A stretch of 64,000 bases of DNA from Tepidiphilus succinatimandens (lineage in GTDB: Bacteria; Pseudomonadota; Gammaproteobacteria; Burkholderiales; Rhodocyclaceae): positions 1-64,000 of the forward strand of contig NZ_SBIK01000014.1 in NCBI RefSeq assembly GCF_006503695.1, given 5' to 3'. Numbering within the stretch: position 1 is the stretch's first letter; the number at the start of each line of letters is the position of its first letter. The notes beneath the pieces are model-generated. The model was not told the DNA's origin, searched no databases, and saw only the letters and a list, made by a program, of their open reading frames with translations. Of the stretch, positions 10,302-21,055 are shown piece after piece. Position numbers and translations under genes: made by a program.

Positions 10302-10832
10302 ATGCGGCGCATCCTTTCCCCCCTGATGCTGGCCAGCGCCCTCGCCCTGTCGGCCTGCGCCACCGAGACGCTCCCGCCCCCGCCCAAGGCCGACCCTTCC
10401 ATGGTCGTCAACAAGGCCTATGAAACGGCCGATGCGCTCATCGACCAGCTGCCGCCCGAGCTGCGCGCCGGTCCCGTGCTCTTCGCCACCTTCGTCGACG
10501 TCGATGCGCTCGATCGCTCCACCACCCTGGGGCGCACGCTCACCGAACAGGTCGCCAACCGCTTCGTGCAGCGCGGCTTCGTCGTCACCGAGCTCAAGCT
10601 GCGCACGGCCGTCTTCGTCAAGCGCGACACGGGCGAGCTGATGCTCTCGCGCGAAGTCGATCAGATCGCCCGCGAACACGACGCCCGCATCGTCGTGGCC
10701 GGCACCTATTCCCCGGCCAAGGAAGCCGTCTATCTGAGCGCCAAGGCGATCGACCCGGCCACCGGCCAGGTGCTCGCGGCCAAGGACACCATCGTTCCGA
10801 TGGACAACAACGTGAAGAGCCTCTTGCGCTGA
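10302..10832 (+). CDS. FlgO-family outer-membrane lipoprotein
   Basis: The 176-residue protein has a lipoprotein signal (ALSACATE, Cys about residue 19). The mature region (ADALIDQL, VLFATFVDVDALDRSTTLGRTLTEQVANRF, ARIVVAGTYSPAKEAVYLSAKAID) matches the FlgO domain pattern, known from a Vibrio outer-membrane protein linked to the flagellum. No flagellar genes are in the window, so the flagellar role should not be assumed. Second gene of a two-gene lipoprotein unit with a strong terminator 23 bp beyond its stop. Confidence 0.75.
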   Translation: MRRILSPLMLASALALSACATETLPPPPKADPSMVVNKAYETADALIDQLPPELRAGPVLFATFVDVDALDRSTTLGRTLTEQVANRFVQRGFVVTELKLRTAVFVKRDTGELMLSREVDQIAREHDARIVVAGTYSPAKEAVYLSAKAIDPATGQVLAAKDTIVPMDNNVKSLLR

Positions 10833-10855
10833 AAAAGCGCACACGGAGCCGAAGG

Positions 10856-10878
10856 CGCCGCCTGCGGGCGGCGTTTTC
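10856..10878 (+). terminator. Rho-independent terminator after the lipoprotein pair
   Basis: CGCCGCC (10856-10862), loop TGCG, GGCGGCG (10867-10873), then TTTTC. It lies between the end of the lipoprotein pair and the converging end of cobQ. Confidence 0.8.
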
Positions 10879-10896
10879 ATGTCCACTCCAGGACGA

Positions 10897-12342
10897 TCAG
10901 GACAACCCCAGCATCCGGCGCCAATCGCAGTGCGCCTCGATCGCCGCAGCGAGCCGTTCGATCGCCGCTTCGCGCCGCTGCGCCGCGCCTTCGGTGACAA
11001 GCGCCGCCCCGGCCCAGCGCGAGAGCGCCGCAAACGCCGCTGCCGAATCGAAGAGTCCGTGCCAGTAGGTGCCGAGGATCTGCCCGTCTTCGGAGATCGC
11101 GCCATCGGGCACGCCGTCCTCGCCGATCACGGCGGGGCGCGCGAGTGCCGGCCCTTCGCTCACGCCGAGGTGGATCTCGTAGCCTTCGGCCTCGGCCCCG
11201 CCCAGCTCGGCAGCGAGCCGCCCGCGGCAACGACGCAGCACTTTCTGGGACTCCAGCCGCGTGCGCAAAGGGAGCAACCCCAAGCCGGGCCGGCCACCCG
11301 GCGCGCCTTCCAGCCCCAAGGGATCGTCGAGCCACTCGCCCAGCATCTGGAATCCTCCGCACAGGCCGACGAGTTTGCCGCCGTAGCGCAGATGCCGGCG
11401 TAGCAGCGCCGGGCCGCCTTGGGATTCGAACCAAGCGAGATCCGCCTGTACCGCCTTGGAACCCGGCAACACGACGAGGTCCGCGCCCGGCCAGTGACCG
11501 CCGTGCCACCAATGGAATTCGACCTCGGGGTGCTGGCGCCAGGCGTCGAGATCGGTGTGATTGCTCACGCGCGGCCAGGCGATCGCCGTCACCCGCAGCC
11601 GCGCGCCTTCGGCGCGCTCCACCGGCGCCAGACCGTCCTCCGCCTCCAACGCGAGGTTGCCCAGATGCGGCAGCACGCCGAAGACCGGTTTGCCGGTACG
11701 CTCCTCCAGCCAGCGCAGCCCCGGGGTGAGGAGCGAGAGATCGCCGCGGAAGCGGTTGATGACGAAGCCGCGCACGCGCGCACGTTCGCTTGGCGAGAGG
11801 CATTCGAGCGTACCGACGATCTGGGCGAAGACGCCGCCGCGGTCGATGTCGGCCACCAGCGCCACGGGGATGTCGACCGCCTCGGCAAAGCCCATGTTGG
11901 CGATGTCGCGCGCGCGCAGATTCACCTCCGCCGGGCTGCCCGCTCCCTCGACAAGGATCCAGTCGAATTCCTCCTGCAGGCGCGCCCAGGATTCGAGTAC
12001 CGCCTGCAGCGCCACCGGCTTGTAGGCGTGATACTCCCGCGCCGAGAGGGTATGCACCGCCCGCCCGTGGATCACGACCTGGGCGCCGATATCCGTGGTG
12101 GGCTTGAGCAAGACCGGGTTGAAATCCACCCGCGGCTCGAGCCCGGCGGCAAACGCCTGCAGCGCCTGGGCACGGCCGATCTCGCCGCCGTCGGCGGTGA
12201 CGGCGGCGTTGTTGGCCATGTTCTGCGGTTTGAACGGCGCCACGCGCACCCCGGCGCGCGCGAGCAGGCGGCACAGTCCCGCCACCAGCGTGCTCTTGCC
12301 GGCATCGGACGTGGTTCCCTGGATCATCAACGCGTGCGCCAT
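10897..12342 (-). CDS. cobQ: Cobyric acid synthase CobQ
   Basis: The 481-residue enzyme amidates adenosylcobyrinic acid diamide at four positions using glutamine and ATP. It begins [22 protein letters not shown] (a dethiobiotin-synthetase-like P-loop), continues with [12 protein letters not shown] and [23 protein letters not shown], and ends with a class I glutamine amidotransferase domain with the nucleophile in [11 protein letters not shown] and the His in [12 protein letters not shown] 12340-12342 matches the family start. It faces away from cbiB across a 73-bp divergent promoter, consistent with shared control of late corrinoid synthesis; no cobalamin riboswitch is visible there. Confidence 0.95.
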   Translation of the reverse strand: MAHALMIQGTTSDAGKSTLVAGLCRLLARAGVRVAPFKPQNMANNAAVTADGGEIGRAQALQAFAAGLEPRVDFNPVLLKPTTDIGAQVVIHGRAVHTLSAREYHAYKPVALQAVLESWARLQEEFDWILVEGAGSPAEVNLRARDIANMGFAEAVDIPVALVADIDRGGVFAQIVGTLECLSPSERARVRGFVINRFRGDLSLLTPGLRWLEERTGKPVFGVLPHLGNLALEAEDGLAPVERAEGARLRVTAIAWPRVSNHTDLDAWRQHPEVEFHWWHGGHWPGADLVVLPGSKAVQADLAWFESQGGPALLRRHLRYGGKLVGLCGGFQMLGEWLDDPLGLEGAPGGRPGLGLLPLRTRLESQKVLRRCRGRLAAELGGAEAEGYEIHLGVSEGPALARPAVIGEDGVPDGAISEDGQILGTYWHGLFDSAAAFAALSRWAGAALVTEGAAQRREAAIERLAAAIEAHCDWRRMLGLS

Positions 12343-12364
12343 GCTCGCCTCCACGGCCGGAAAG

Positions 12365-12383
12365 CGCCCGATTATAATGGGCG
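12365..12383. promoter_or_regulatory. Divergent cobQ / cbiB promoter core
   Basis: CGCCC (12365-12369) and GGGCG (12379-12383) flank ATTATAAT (12371-12378), itself a palindrome that provides a TATAAT -10 on each strand. One site could therefore serve both cobQ and cbiB. The flanking GC arms may bind a regulator or simply be chance; the promoter call is stronger than the operator call. Confidence 0.5.
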
Positions 12384-12415
12384 ACTTCGTCCGATCTCTG
12401 CCCGGCTCCCCTTCC

Positions 12416-13333
12416 ATGTCCGTCCTTTTGGCCACCGTGCTCGCGCTCGCGCTCGATCGGTTGCTCGGCGAGCCGCCGCGCTGGCACCCGCTCGTCGGCT
12501 TCGGCCGCTGGGCTGCCGCGCTCGAAACCTTCGTGCGCCGGCGCATCGGCGAGGGCGTGGGCGCGGGAATGCTCGCCTGGGCGCTGGCGGTCTTGCCCTG
12601 GGTGGGACTCGTCGCCGCTTTGGGACGGGTGCATCCCTTCGTCGAGGACGCGCTCGAAGTCGGCTGCCTCGCGCTCGCCGTGGGTGCGCGCAGCCTGCGC
12701 GAGCACCTCGAACCGGTGCGGGACGCGCTCGCCGCGGGGGATTTGCCCGGTGCCCGGACTCGGGTGGCCTTCCTCGTGAGCCGTGACACGGCGGCGATGA
12801 GCCCGCAAGACGTGGCCCGCGCGGCCACGGAATCGGCGCTGGAGAACGGCCACGACGCGGTGCTCGCTCCGCTGGTGTGGTTCGCGCTCCTGGGCGCGCC
12901 CGGGGTGGTGCTGCATCGCCTGGCCAACACGCTCGATGCCATGTGGGGCTATCGCACGCCGCGCTACGAGCGCTTCGGCAAGTGCGCCGCCCGCATCGAC
13001 GACGCGCTCGGCTGGCCGAGCGCGCGGATCACGGCGCTCCTCTACGCACTGGGCGGACGCACGGGGACGGCGCTGCGCGCCTGGCGCCGACAGGCCCCGC
13101 GATGGGACAGCCCCAACGCCGGCCCGGTGATGGCGAGCGGCGCCGGCGCGTTGGGCGTCACCCTGGGCGGCGAAGCCTCTTATGGCGGCACGCGGCACGA
13201 GCGCCCCCTGCTCGGCGAAGGTCCCGCGCCGGGCGCGACCACCGTGGCCGCCGCCATGGAACTCGTCGAACGGGCCGTCTGGAGCTGGCTGCTGCTGCTC
13301 GCGCTCGTCACCCTCGCGGGAGGCGGGCGGTGA
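12416..13333 (+). CDS. cbiB: Adenosylcobinamide-phosphate synthase CbiB
   Basis: The 305-residue membrane protein attaches the aminopropanol(-phosphate) arm to adenosylcobyric acid. Family motifs: [20 protein letters not shown] at the N-terminus, [56 protein letters not shown] and the Gly-rich C-terminal segment with [21 protein letters not shown]. Several hydrophobic helices are evident. I chose ATG 12416; an earlier in-frame ATG at 12379 lies on the predicted -10. The stop overlaps the GTG start of cobD (GTGA), so they are coupled. Confidence 0.93.
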   Translation: MSVLLATVLALALDRLLGEPPRWHPLVGFGRWAAALETFVRRRIGEGVGAGMLAWALAVLPWVGLVAALGRVHPFVEDALEVGCLALAVGARSLREHLEPVRDALAAGDLPGARTRVAFLVSRDTAAMSPQDVARAATESALENGHDAVLAPLVWFALLGAPGVVLHRLANTLDAMWGYRTPRYERFGKCAARIDDALGWPSARITALLYALGGRTGTALRAWRRQAPRWDSPNAGPVMASGAGALGVTLGGEASYGGTRHERPLLGEGPAPGATTVAAAMELVERAVWSWLLLLALVTLAGGGR

Positions 13334-14340
13334 GCCGGCCGGTGCACGGCGGGCGCCTGCGCGAAGTGGCGCGTCGCCGGGGCATCCCCGTCGACGCCTG
13401 GCTCGATCTCTCCACCGGCATCAGCCCCTGGTCCTACCCCCTGCCGCCGGTTCCCGAGGAGGTCTGGCGCCGCCTGCCGGAGGAAGACGACGGGCTCGAC
13501 GAACTCGTGCATACCGTCTTCGGCCGCCCCGCCCTGGCGGTGCCCGGCACCCAGGCGGCCATTTCCCGTCTGCCGTCCCTCTTGCCCGACCTGCGCCGCG
13601 TGCTCGTGCCGCACCCCAGCTACGGCGAGCACGCACATACCTGGCGCGCGCACCGCCCCGTGCGCTGCACCCCCGCCACGGACGCGATCGACGCGCGGCT
13701 CGACGAAGTCGACGCCCTGGTGCTCGTCCACCCGAACAATCCCACCGGCACGCGCTTTCCCGCCCGGGCCCTGCGCGCCTGGCACCGGCGGCTCGCCGCG
13801 CGCGGCGGCTGGCTCATCGTGGACGAAGCCTTCCTCGATCCCGGCGAAGCCGGCAGCCTCGTGGCCGAAACCGGGGAACCCGGTCTCGTCGTATTGCGTT
13901 CGCTGGGCAAATTCTGGGGGCTCGCGGGCGTGCGCTTCGGCCTCGTCTTCGCCGCCGAGCCGCTGCGCGCGCAGCTCTCCGCCTTGCTCGACCCGTGGGC
14001 GGTGAGCCATCCGGCACGCTGGGCGGCACGGCTCGCGCTCGCCGATTCCGCCTGGCAGGAACGGCAGCGCGCGCGTCTTGCCGCCGCCTCGCTTGCCCTG
14101 GCGACGACGCTGGAAGAAGCCGGTCTCAGGGTGAGCGGCCGCACATCGCTCTTTGCCTGGGTCGAGACGCCGCGGGCGTCGGCGCTCGCCGCGGCGCTCG
14201 AGCGCCGCGCCCTCCTGGTGCGCCGCTTCGACGACCCGCCGGGGCTGCGCTTCGGGCTGCCCGCCGACGCAGCCCAGTCAGAGCGGCTGCGGGCGGCGCT
14301 CCTCGAAGCGATCGCCGAGACCCAAAGGACGGCATCATGA
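13330..14340 (+). CDS. cobD: Threonine-phosphate decarboxylase CobD (PLP-dependent)
   Basis: The 336-residue class I/II aminotransferase-fold enzyme has [14 protein letters not shown] near the N-terminus, [21 protein letters not shown] and the PLP lysine in [15 protein letters not shown] (about K194). These match CobD/CobC, which makes (R)-1-amino-2-propanol phosphate for the CbiB reaction. The start is GTG 13330, overlapping the cbiB stop; no ATG fits the conserved N-terminus. Its own stop overlaps the thiL ATG, linking corrinoid and thiamin genes in one transcript. Histidinol-phosphate aminotransferase is a relative but context and the N-terminal motif favour CobD. Confidence 0.9.
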   Translation: MSRPVHGGRLREVARRRGIPVDAWLDLSTGISPWSYPLPPVPEEVWRRLPEEDDGLDELVHTVFGRPALAVPGTQAAISRLPSLLPDLRRVLVPHPSYGEHAHTWRAHRPVRCTPATDAIDARLDEVDALVLVHPNNPTGTRFPARALRAWHRRLAARGGWLIVDEAFLDPGEAGSLVAETGEPGLVVLRSLGKFWGLAGVRFGLVFAAEPLRAQLSALLDPWAVSHPARWAARLALADSAWQERQRARLAAASLALATTLEEAGLRVSGRTSLFAWVETPRASALAAALERRALLVRRFDDPPGLRFGLPADAAQSERLRAALLEAIAETQRTAS

Positions 14341-15341
14341 ACGAATTCGCCCTGATCGAGCGTTTCTTCGCCGATCCCGCCGCGCACGAACCCCCACCGT
14401 CCTGGCTGCGGCTGGGCATCGGCGACGACGCGGCGCTGCTTGCCGAGGAAAACGGCTGGGAGACGGCAATCACCTGCGACACGCTGGTCGAGGGGCGGCA
14501 CTTTCTGGCCGGGGCCGATCCGGAGGAGCTCGGCTGGAAGGCGCTGGCGGTGAACCTCTCCGATCTGGCGGCCATGGGCGCCGTCCCCACGGGGTTCCTC
14601 CTCGCCCTCACCCTGCCCGAGGCCGATGAAGCCTGGCTCACGGCCTTCGCCCGCGGACTCTTCGCCTGCGCCCGGCGGCACGGTGCCCGGCTCATCGGCG
14701 GGGACACCACCCGCGGCCCGCGTGCGCTCACGATCACGGCACTGGGGCGGGTGCCGGCAGGCGAGGCGGTATTGCGCAGCGGCGCGCGCGCGGGCGACGA
14801 CGTCTGGGTGAGCGGGCAACCGGGACGCGCAGCGCTGGGACTCGCCGTGCGGCTCGGGTCGCTTTCCCCGACGCTGCCGGGGGCGGAAGAATGGATCGCC
14901 GCGCTCGATCGTCCCGAGCCGCGCCTTGCGTTGGGATGCCGCCTGCGGGGCCTCGCGCACGCGATGCTCGACGTCTCCGACGGACTGCTGGGCGACTTGC
15001 GCCACCTCCTCGAGCGCTCGGCACCGCCCTTCCTCACCGCCGAGATCGAGGTGGCCAGACTGCCCCTCGACCCCCTCGTCGCCGGCGGCGCGCCGCCCGA
15101 GCGGGCGCGGGCCGCCCTGCTCTCCGGTGGCGACGACTACGAACTCCTCTTTACGGCCGCGCCGGAATCTCGCGACCAAACCCTCCTTCTCGGCAGGGAA
15201 CTCGGCCTGCCGCTTTCCCGCATCGGGCGGCTCGTGCCCGCCACGGCACATCCCATGGTGCTCATCGAGCCCGACGGCCGGCGCACCCTGCCCGAGGTTT
15301 TGGGCTATGATCATTTTTGCGCATGCAAGGAATACCCATGA
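14337..15341 (+). CDS. thiL: Thiamine-monophosphate kinase ThiL
   Basis: The 334-residue ATP-dependent kinase converts thiamine monophosphate to the active diphosphate. Motifs of the PurM/AIRS-like fold: LRLGIGDDAALL, CDTLVEGRHFL, GWKALAVNLSDLAAMGA, LIGGDTTRGP, MLDVSDGLLGDLRHLL and LLSGGDDYELLFT. The ATG overlaps the cobD stop and its own stop overlaps pgpA (ATGA both times). The thiL-pgpA-pncC order is common in proteobacteria. Confidence 0.95.
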   Translation: MNEFALIERFFADPAAHEPPPSWLRLGIGDDAALLAEENGWETAITCDTLVEGRHFLAGADPEELGWKALAVNLSDLAAMGAVPTGFLLALTLPEADEAWLTAFARGLFACARRHGARLIGGDTTRGPRALTITALGRVPAGEAVLRSGARAGDDVWVSGQPGRAALGLAVRLGSLSPTLPGAEEWIAALDRPEPRLALGCRLRGLAHAMLDVSDGLLGDLRHLLERSAPPFLTAEIEVARLPLDPLVAGGAPPERARAALLSGGDDYELLFTAAPESRDQTLLLGRELGLPLSRIGRLVPATAHPMVLIEPDGRRTLPEVLGYDHFCACKEYP

Positions 15342-15841
15342 CCGCCGAGCGCACACGACCCACCGCCGCCTTCCTCCTCGCACACCCGGCGCACTTCATC
15401 GCGCTCGGCTTCGGCTCCGGGCTCTCCCCCTGGGCGCCGGGCACGGTCGGGTCGCTCCTGGCCTGGGCGCTCTATCCGCTGCTGCGCTCCCCCGTCTCCG
15501 AGGGCGTCTTCCTGCTGTTGCTCGTCTCTTTCTTCCTTGCCGGCATCCTCGCCTGCGAGCGCACGGCCAAGGCGCTGGGCAGCGGCGATCCCGGCGCCGT
15601 GGTCTGGGACGAGATGCTCGCCGTCTGGCTGGTGCTCTTCTTCTGCCCGCCGGGGCTTGCCTGGCAGGCGGCGGGCGTGGCGCTCTTTCGCCTGTTCGAC
15701 ATCGCCAAACCCGAACCCATCGCTACGCTGGAGCGGCGGTTTCGCGGCGGCTTGGGCATCATGATCGACGATCTGGCCGCCGCCGGCTACGTGCTGCTCG
15801 TGCTCGCCGTGGCGGTGCATTTCCTGGGAGGGCGCGCATGA
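15338..15841 (+). CDS. pgpA: Phosphatidylglycerophosphatase A
   Basis: The 167-residue inner-membrane enzyme dephosphorylates phosphatidylglycerophosphate. It shows LGFGSGLSPWAPGTVGSLLAW, the conserved VVWDEMLAVWL acidic site and FRLFDIAKPEPI, with about four hydrophobic segments. The start at ATG 15338 has AAGGAAT upstream and overlaps the thiL stop; an in-frame ATG seven codons earlier is less favoured. Confidence 0.93.
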   Translation: MTAERTRPTAAFLLAHPAHFIALGFGSGLSPWAPGTVGSLLAWALYPLLRSPVSEGVFLLLLVSFFLAGILACERTAKALGSGDPGAVVWDEMLAVWLVLFFCPPGLAWQAAGVALFRLFDIAKPEPIATLERRFRGGLGIMIDDLAAAGYVLLVLAVAVHFLGGRA

Positions 15842-16341
15842 TCCGGCCCGAAGACCCCTTGGGGCGTCTCGCCCGTGAAGTCGGCGCGCGGCTCGCCGCG
15901 CGCGGCTGGATGCTCGCCACCGCCGAATCCTGCACCGGCGGGGCCGTCGCCGAGGCGATCACGGCCATCGCCGGCAGCTCTGGCTGGTTCGAACGCGGCT
16001 TCGTCACCTACTCCAATGCCGCCAAGATCGAGCTGCTCGGCGTCGCTCCTCTCACCCTCGAGCGCCATGGAGCCGTGTCGCAGGCCGTGGCCCGCGAGAT
16101 GGCGCTCGGCGCACTCTCGCACAGCCGCGCCGAGGTGGCCTTGTCCATTACCGGCATCGCCGGGCCCGACGGCGGCACGCCGGAAAAACCCGTGGGCACC
16201 GTCTGTTTCGGCTGGGCCTGGAAGCGAGACCGGCCGCAGGTACGCAGCGAACGGCGCCACTTCGCTGGCGAGCGCATCGCCGTGCGCGCCCAGGCCGTGC
16301 GCACGGCGCTCTCCGGTGCCATCGCCCTGTGCCACCCCTGA
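15838..16341 (+). CDS. pncC: Nicotinamide-nucleotide amidohydrolase PncC (CinA C-terminal family)
   Basis: The 167-residue protein is the stand-alone CinA C-terminal domain, which deamidates NMN in the pyridine nucleotide cycle. Motifs: [17 protein letters not shown] with the catalytic Ser, [14 protein letters not shown], and [21 protein letters not shown]. It overlaps pgpA by an ATGA and lies 59 bp before recA, a frequent neighbour of CinA-type genes. Confidence 0.92.
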   Translation: MIRPEDPLGRLAREVGARLAARGWMLATAESCTGGAVAEAITAIAGSSGWFERGFVTYSNAAKIELLGVAPLTLERHGAVSQAVAREMALGALSHSRAEVALSITGIAGPDGGTPEKPVGTVCFGWAWKRDRPQVRSERRHFAGERIAVRAQAVRTALSGAIALCHP

Positions 16342-16400
16342 ACCATCCTGTGCCATAATCGGTCGAAGCGTTTTCGTACTTGCCAGCCAAGGAATTTTCG

Positions 16401-17468
<1,068 letters not shown>

Positions 17469-17477
17469 GCCTGCGTC

Positions 17478-17960
17478 ATGGCGATGAGCGGGCCGAGCGT
17501 GTGGCAAAGGGCGCTGCGACTGCTCGCGCGCCGCGAACACAGCCGCGCCGAGCTCGCGCGCAAGCTCGCTCCCCATGGCACGCCCGAGGAAATCGAAGAG
17601 GCGCTCGCCCGGCTCGAGCGCACGGGGCTCCTTTCGGACGAGCGCTGCGCCCGCGCCTTCGTCGCCGCCCGGGCCGAACGCAGCGGCCGGCGCCTGCTGG
17701 AGATGCGGCTGCGCGAACGCGGGCTGGACGAAGCCCTCATCGACGAAGTCCTCGATGCGCTGGAGGCCGAATCGAGCGAAGTCGAGCGCGCCACGGCCCT
17801 GTGGCGCAGGCGCTTCGGCACGCCGCCCGCCGACGCCAAGGAATGGGCCCGGCAGGCGCGCTTCCTCGCCAGCCGCGGATTCTCCCCGTCCCTCGTCACC
17901 CGCCTGCTGCGCGACCCGCCCGAAGACGCCACTCCATTCTTCCCCGATACCGAACCCTGA
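17478..17960 (+). CDS. recX: RecA regulator RecX
   Basis: The 160-residue helical protein has RecX three-helix repeats: [43 protein letters not shown] and [22 protein letters not shown], ending with [19 protein letters not shown]. RecX binds RecA filaments and limits their extension or ATPase. It sits directly behind recA as in many proteobacteria. An ATG two codons downstream is an alternative start. Confidence 0.9.
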   Translation: MAMSGPSVWQRALRLLARREHSRAELARKLAPHGTPEEIEEALARLERTGLLSDERCARAFVAARAERSGRRLLEMRLRERGLDEALIDEVLDALEAESSEVERATALWRRRFGTPPADAKEWARQARFLASRGFSPSLVTRLLRDPPEDATPFFPDTEP

Positions 17961-17967
17961 GTCCCCC

Positions 17968-18690
<723 letters not shown>

Positions 18691-18692
18691 CC

Positions 18693-20198
18693 ATGAGCCT
18701 CGAGCCCCGTCTGCACCTTCGTGCCAGCACCACGCTCGCCCTCTCGCCGCAGATGGCGCAGGCACTCAAGCTCCTGACGCTGTCGGCCGTCGAACTGCAG
18801 CAGACCATCGAAGAAGCCCTGCAGACGAACCCCCTCCTCGAAGTGGCCGAGACCGACGAAGAATCCCCCGAAGAAACGCTTGCCGTCGCAGCTGACTCAG
18901 GCGATGAAGTCGACGACTGGCAGGCCCAGCTGCTCGAACGTCCTAGCGCGGAATTGCCCAGCGAAGAGCGCAGCAACGCCGACGACGCCCCCCAAACCGC
19001 GCCCGAAGAGCCATCGGGCACCAACGATGCTGAATCCTTCGACGACGGGCTCCTGTGGCAGGATGCCCGCCCCGCGCACGACGACGAGGATGCGCCCGAT
19101 TTCACCGAATGGCACGCCGCCACCACCGACCTGCACCACTACCTGCACGAGCAGGCCGCGCTCACGCCGCTCGCCGAACGCGACCGGGCGCTCGTCGCCT
19201 TCATGATCGAAGCGCTCGACGACGACGGCTACCTGCACGAGGATCTCGACGAACTGCTCGCCAGCATCCCGCCCGAACTCGAAGTCGGGCGCGAAGACCT
19301 CGAGATCGCCCTCAAGCTCATCCAAAGCTTCGATCCTCCCGGCGTCGGCGCGCGTGACCTCGGCGAGTGCCTGCGGCTGCAGCTGCGCGAACGCCCCGAC
19401 ACGCCGGCGCGGCGCCTGGCCGAACGGCTCGTGGTAGAGGCCCTCGAGCTGCTGGCCCGCAAGGACTACGCCGCGCTCAAGCGCCAATACGCCTGTGACG
19501 AGGCGCTGCTGCGCGAGGCGCTCGCCCTCATTGCCACGCTCGACCCCCACCCGGGCAGCTGCATCGGCGGCGAACCGCCCTCCTACGTCATTCCCGACGT
19601 CATCGTGCGCCGGCGCGACGGCCGCTGGCAGGCCGAACTCAACCCCGCCGTCGCCCCGCGACTCACCCTCAACCAACGCTACGCCCAGATCCTCGGCGAG
19701 CGGCGCGACGGCACCGAAGCCCTGCGCGAGCGGCTCGCCGAAGCGAAGAACCTCATCCGCCAGCTCGAACAGCGCAGCCGCACGATACTGCGCGTCGCCC
19801 AGGAGATCGTCGAGCGCCAGCAGGACTTCTTCGAGCACGGCGAAGCCGCCATGAAGCCGCTCACGCTGCGCACGCTCGCCGAAGTGCTCGGACTGCACGA
19901 ATCCACCATCTCCCGCGTCACGCAGGGAAAATACCTCCAATGTCCGCGCGGCGTCTTCGAATTCCGCCATTTCTTCGGCAGCGGCATCGCCAGAGAAGAC
20001 GGCGAGATCGCCTCGGCCACCGCCATCCGGGCCAGGCTGCGCGAGCTGATCGAGCGCGAAGACCGCAAGAAACCCCTGTCGGATGCCCGCCTCGCCGAGC
20101 TCCTTGCGGCCGATGGCATCCCCATTGCCCGGCGAACCGTGGCAAAATACCGCGAGCAACTGCAAATCCCGCCGGCGAGCCGGCGCAAAGTCTTGTAA
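18693..20198 (+). CDS. rpoN: RNA polymerase sigma-54 factor RpoN
   Basis: The 501-residue protein has the Gln-rich activator-responsive region I (LSPQMAQALKLLTLSAVELQQTIEEALQTNPLLE), a long acidic region II (about 50-130), the core-binding region, the helix-turn-helix TLAEVLGLHESTISRVTQGKYLQCPRG and the RpoN box ARRTVAKYRE near the C-terminus. It directs polymerase to -24/-12 promoters under control of AAA+ activators. Overlap-free but only 2 bp after lptB; hpf and ptsN follow. Confidence 0.96.
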   Translation: MSLEPRLHLRASTTLALSPQMAQALKLLTLSAVELQQTIEEALQTNPLLEVAETDEESPEETLAVAADSGDEVDDWQAQLLERPSAELPSEERSNADDAPQTAPEEPSGTNDAESFDDGLLWQDARPAHDDEDAPDFTEWHAATTDLHHYLHEQAALTPLAERDRALVAFMIEALDDDGYLHEDLDELLASIPPELEVGREDLEIALKLIQSFDPPGVGARDLGECLRLQLRERPDTPARRLAERLVVEALELLARKDYAALKRQYACDEALLREALALIATLDPHPGSCIGGEPPSYVIPDVIVRRRDGRWQAELNPAVAPRLTLNQRYAQILGERRDGTEALRERLAEAKNLIRQLEQRSRTILRVAQEIVERQQDFFEHGEAAMKPLTLRTLAEVLGLHESTISRVTQGKYLQCPRGVFEFRHFFGSGIAREDGEIASATAIRARLRELIEREDRKKPLSDARLAELLAADGIPIARRTVAKYREQLQIPPASRRKVL

Positions 20199-20219
20199 TC
20201 ACCACCACAGGAGTGTGCG

Positions 20220-20543
20220 ATGAACCTCAACATCACCGGCCACCACGTCGAAGTCACCCCCGCCCTGCAAAGCTACGTCGAAGAAAAAGTGGGGCGCGTG
20301 CTGCGGCACTTCGACCACGCCACCTCGGCGCAGGTCATCCTGCGCGTCGAGCGCAACACCCACAAGGCCGAAGTCACCGTACACGTCAAGGGCAAGGACT
20401 TCTTCGCCGAAGCCACCGACCCGGCCGATCTCTACGCCGCCATCGACTTCATGGTCGACAAGCTCGACCGCCAGGTGCGCAAGCACAAGGAAATCGTCAC
20501 CGACCACCACCAGCCGGTCACCCCGGCCGCCCAAGGCGAGTGA
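20220..20543 (+). CDS. hpf: Ribosome hibernation-promoting factor, short form
   Basis: The 107-residue protein has the YfiA/HPF fold sequence: MNLNITGHHVEVTPALQSYVEEKVGRVLRHFD, RVERNTHKAEVTVHVKGKDFFAEATDPADLYAAIDFMVDKLDRQVRKHKE. It binds the small ribosomal subunit in stationary phase. An AGGAG ribosome site precedes ATG 20220. Position between rpoN and ptsN is conserved in proteobacteria. Confidence 0.95.
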   Translation: MNLNITGHHVEVTPALQSYVEEKVGRVLRHFDHATSAQVILRVERNTHKAEVTVHVKGKDFFAEATDPADLYAAIDFMVDKLDRQVRKHKEIVTDHHQPVTPAAQGE

Positions 20544-20552
20544 GCGCCCCGC

Positions 20553-20574
20553 GGGGCGGCCTGCGCGCCGCCCC
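20553..20574 (+). other. GC-rich hairpin between hpf and ptsN
   Basis: GGGGCGGC (20553-20560), loop CTGCGC, GCCGCCCC (20567-20574). It is very stable but has no T run, so it may reduce read-through or protect the hpf mRNA end rather than terminate. Such hairpins are easy to find in GC-rich spacers. Confidence 0.35.
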
Positions 20575-20592
20575 GGCGCCATCGACCCGGCC

Positions 20593-21045
20593 ATGAACCG
20601 CATCGCATCCATTCTCGACGTCGAGCACATCGTTCTCGACCTCCCCGCGGCGAACAAGACCGCTGCCCTGGAAGCCGCTGCCCGGCTCTTCACCCGCGAC
20701 GGGCTGGATCCGGCCAAAGTGCAGGCGGCGCTCGCCGAGCGTGAGCAGCTGGGCTCGACCGGCATCGGCGAGGGCGTAGCCATCCCCCACGGCCGCCTCA
20801 AGGGACTGTCCGCTCCCCGCGGCGCCTTCGTGCGGCTGGCCGAACCCGTCCCCTTCGATGCCTGCGACGGCCGCCCCGTGCGGCTCATGTTCGTGCTCCT
20901 CGTGCCCGAACAGGCCACCGAAGAACACCTGCAGATCCTCTCCGAGCTCGCCGAACGCTTCAGCGATCCGGACGTGCGCCAGGCGCTCACGACCGTTCCC
21001 GACCCGGAAGCCGCCCTCGGCCTGCTCACCGGTGCCGACGGCTGA
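20593..21045 (+). CDS. ptsN: Nitrogen PTS EIIA component PtsN
   Basis: The 150-residue EIIA-Ntr domain has the phosphorylated His in STGIGEGVAIPHGRLKGL (about H66) and FDGRPVRLMFVLLVPEQATEEHLQILSELAERF-type sequence at the C-terminus. It relays PTS phosphorylation state to nitrogen, potassium and envelope control. With hprK directly downstream this is the betaproteobacterial arrangement of a regulatory PTS. Confidence 0.94.
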   Translation: MNRIASILDVEHIVLDLPAANKTAALEAAARLFTRDGLDPAKVQAALAEREQLGSTGIGEGVAIPHGRLKGLSAPRGAFVRLAEPVPFDACDGRPVRLMFVLLVPEQATEEHLQILSELAERFSDPDVRQALTTVPDPEAALGLLTGADG

Positions 21046-21055
21046 CCCCTGCGAG

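Noticed and set aside
12343-12415. Cobalamin riboswitch between cobQ and cbiB
   Set aside because: The 73-bp spacer is too short and lacks a B12-box-like sequence; it reads as a divergent promoter.
16342-16400. LexA box before recA
   Set aside because: Expected from biology, but no convincing palindrome of the CTG-N10-CAG kind is visible in the spacer, so none is listed.
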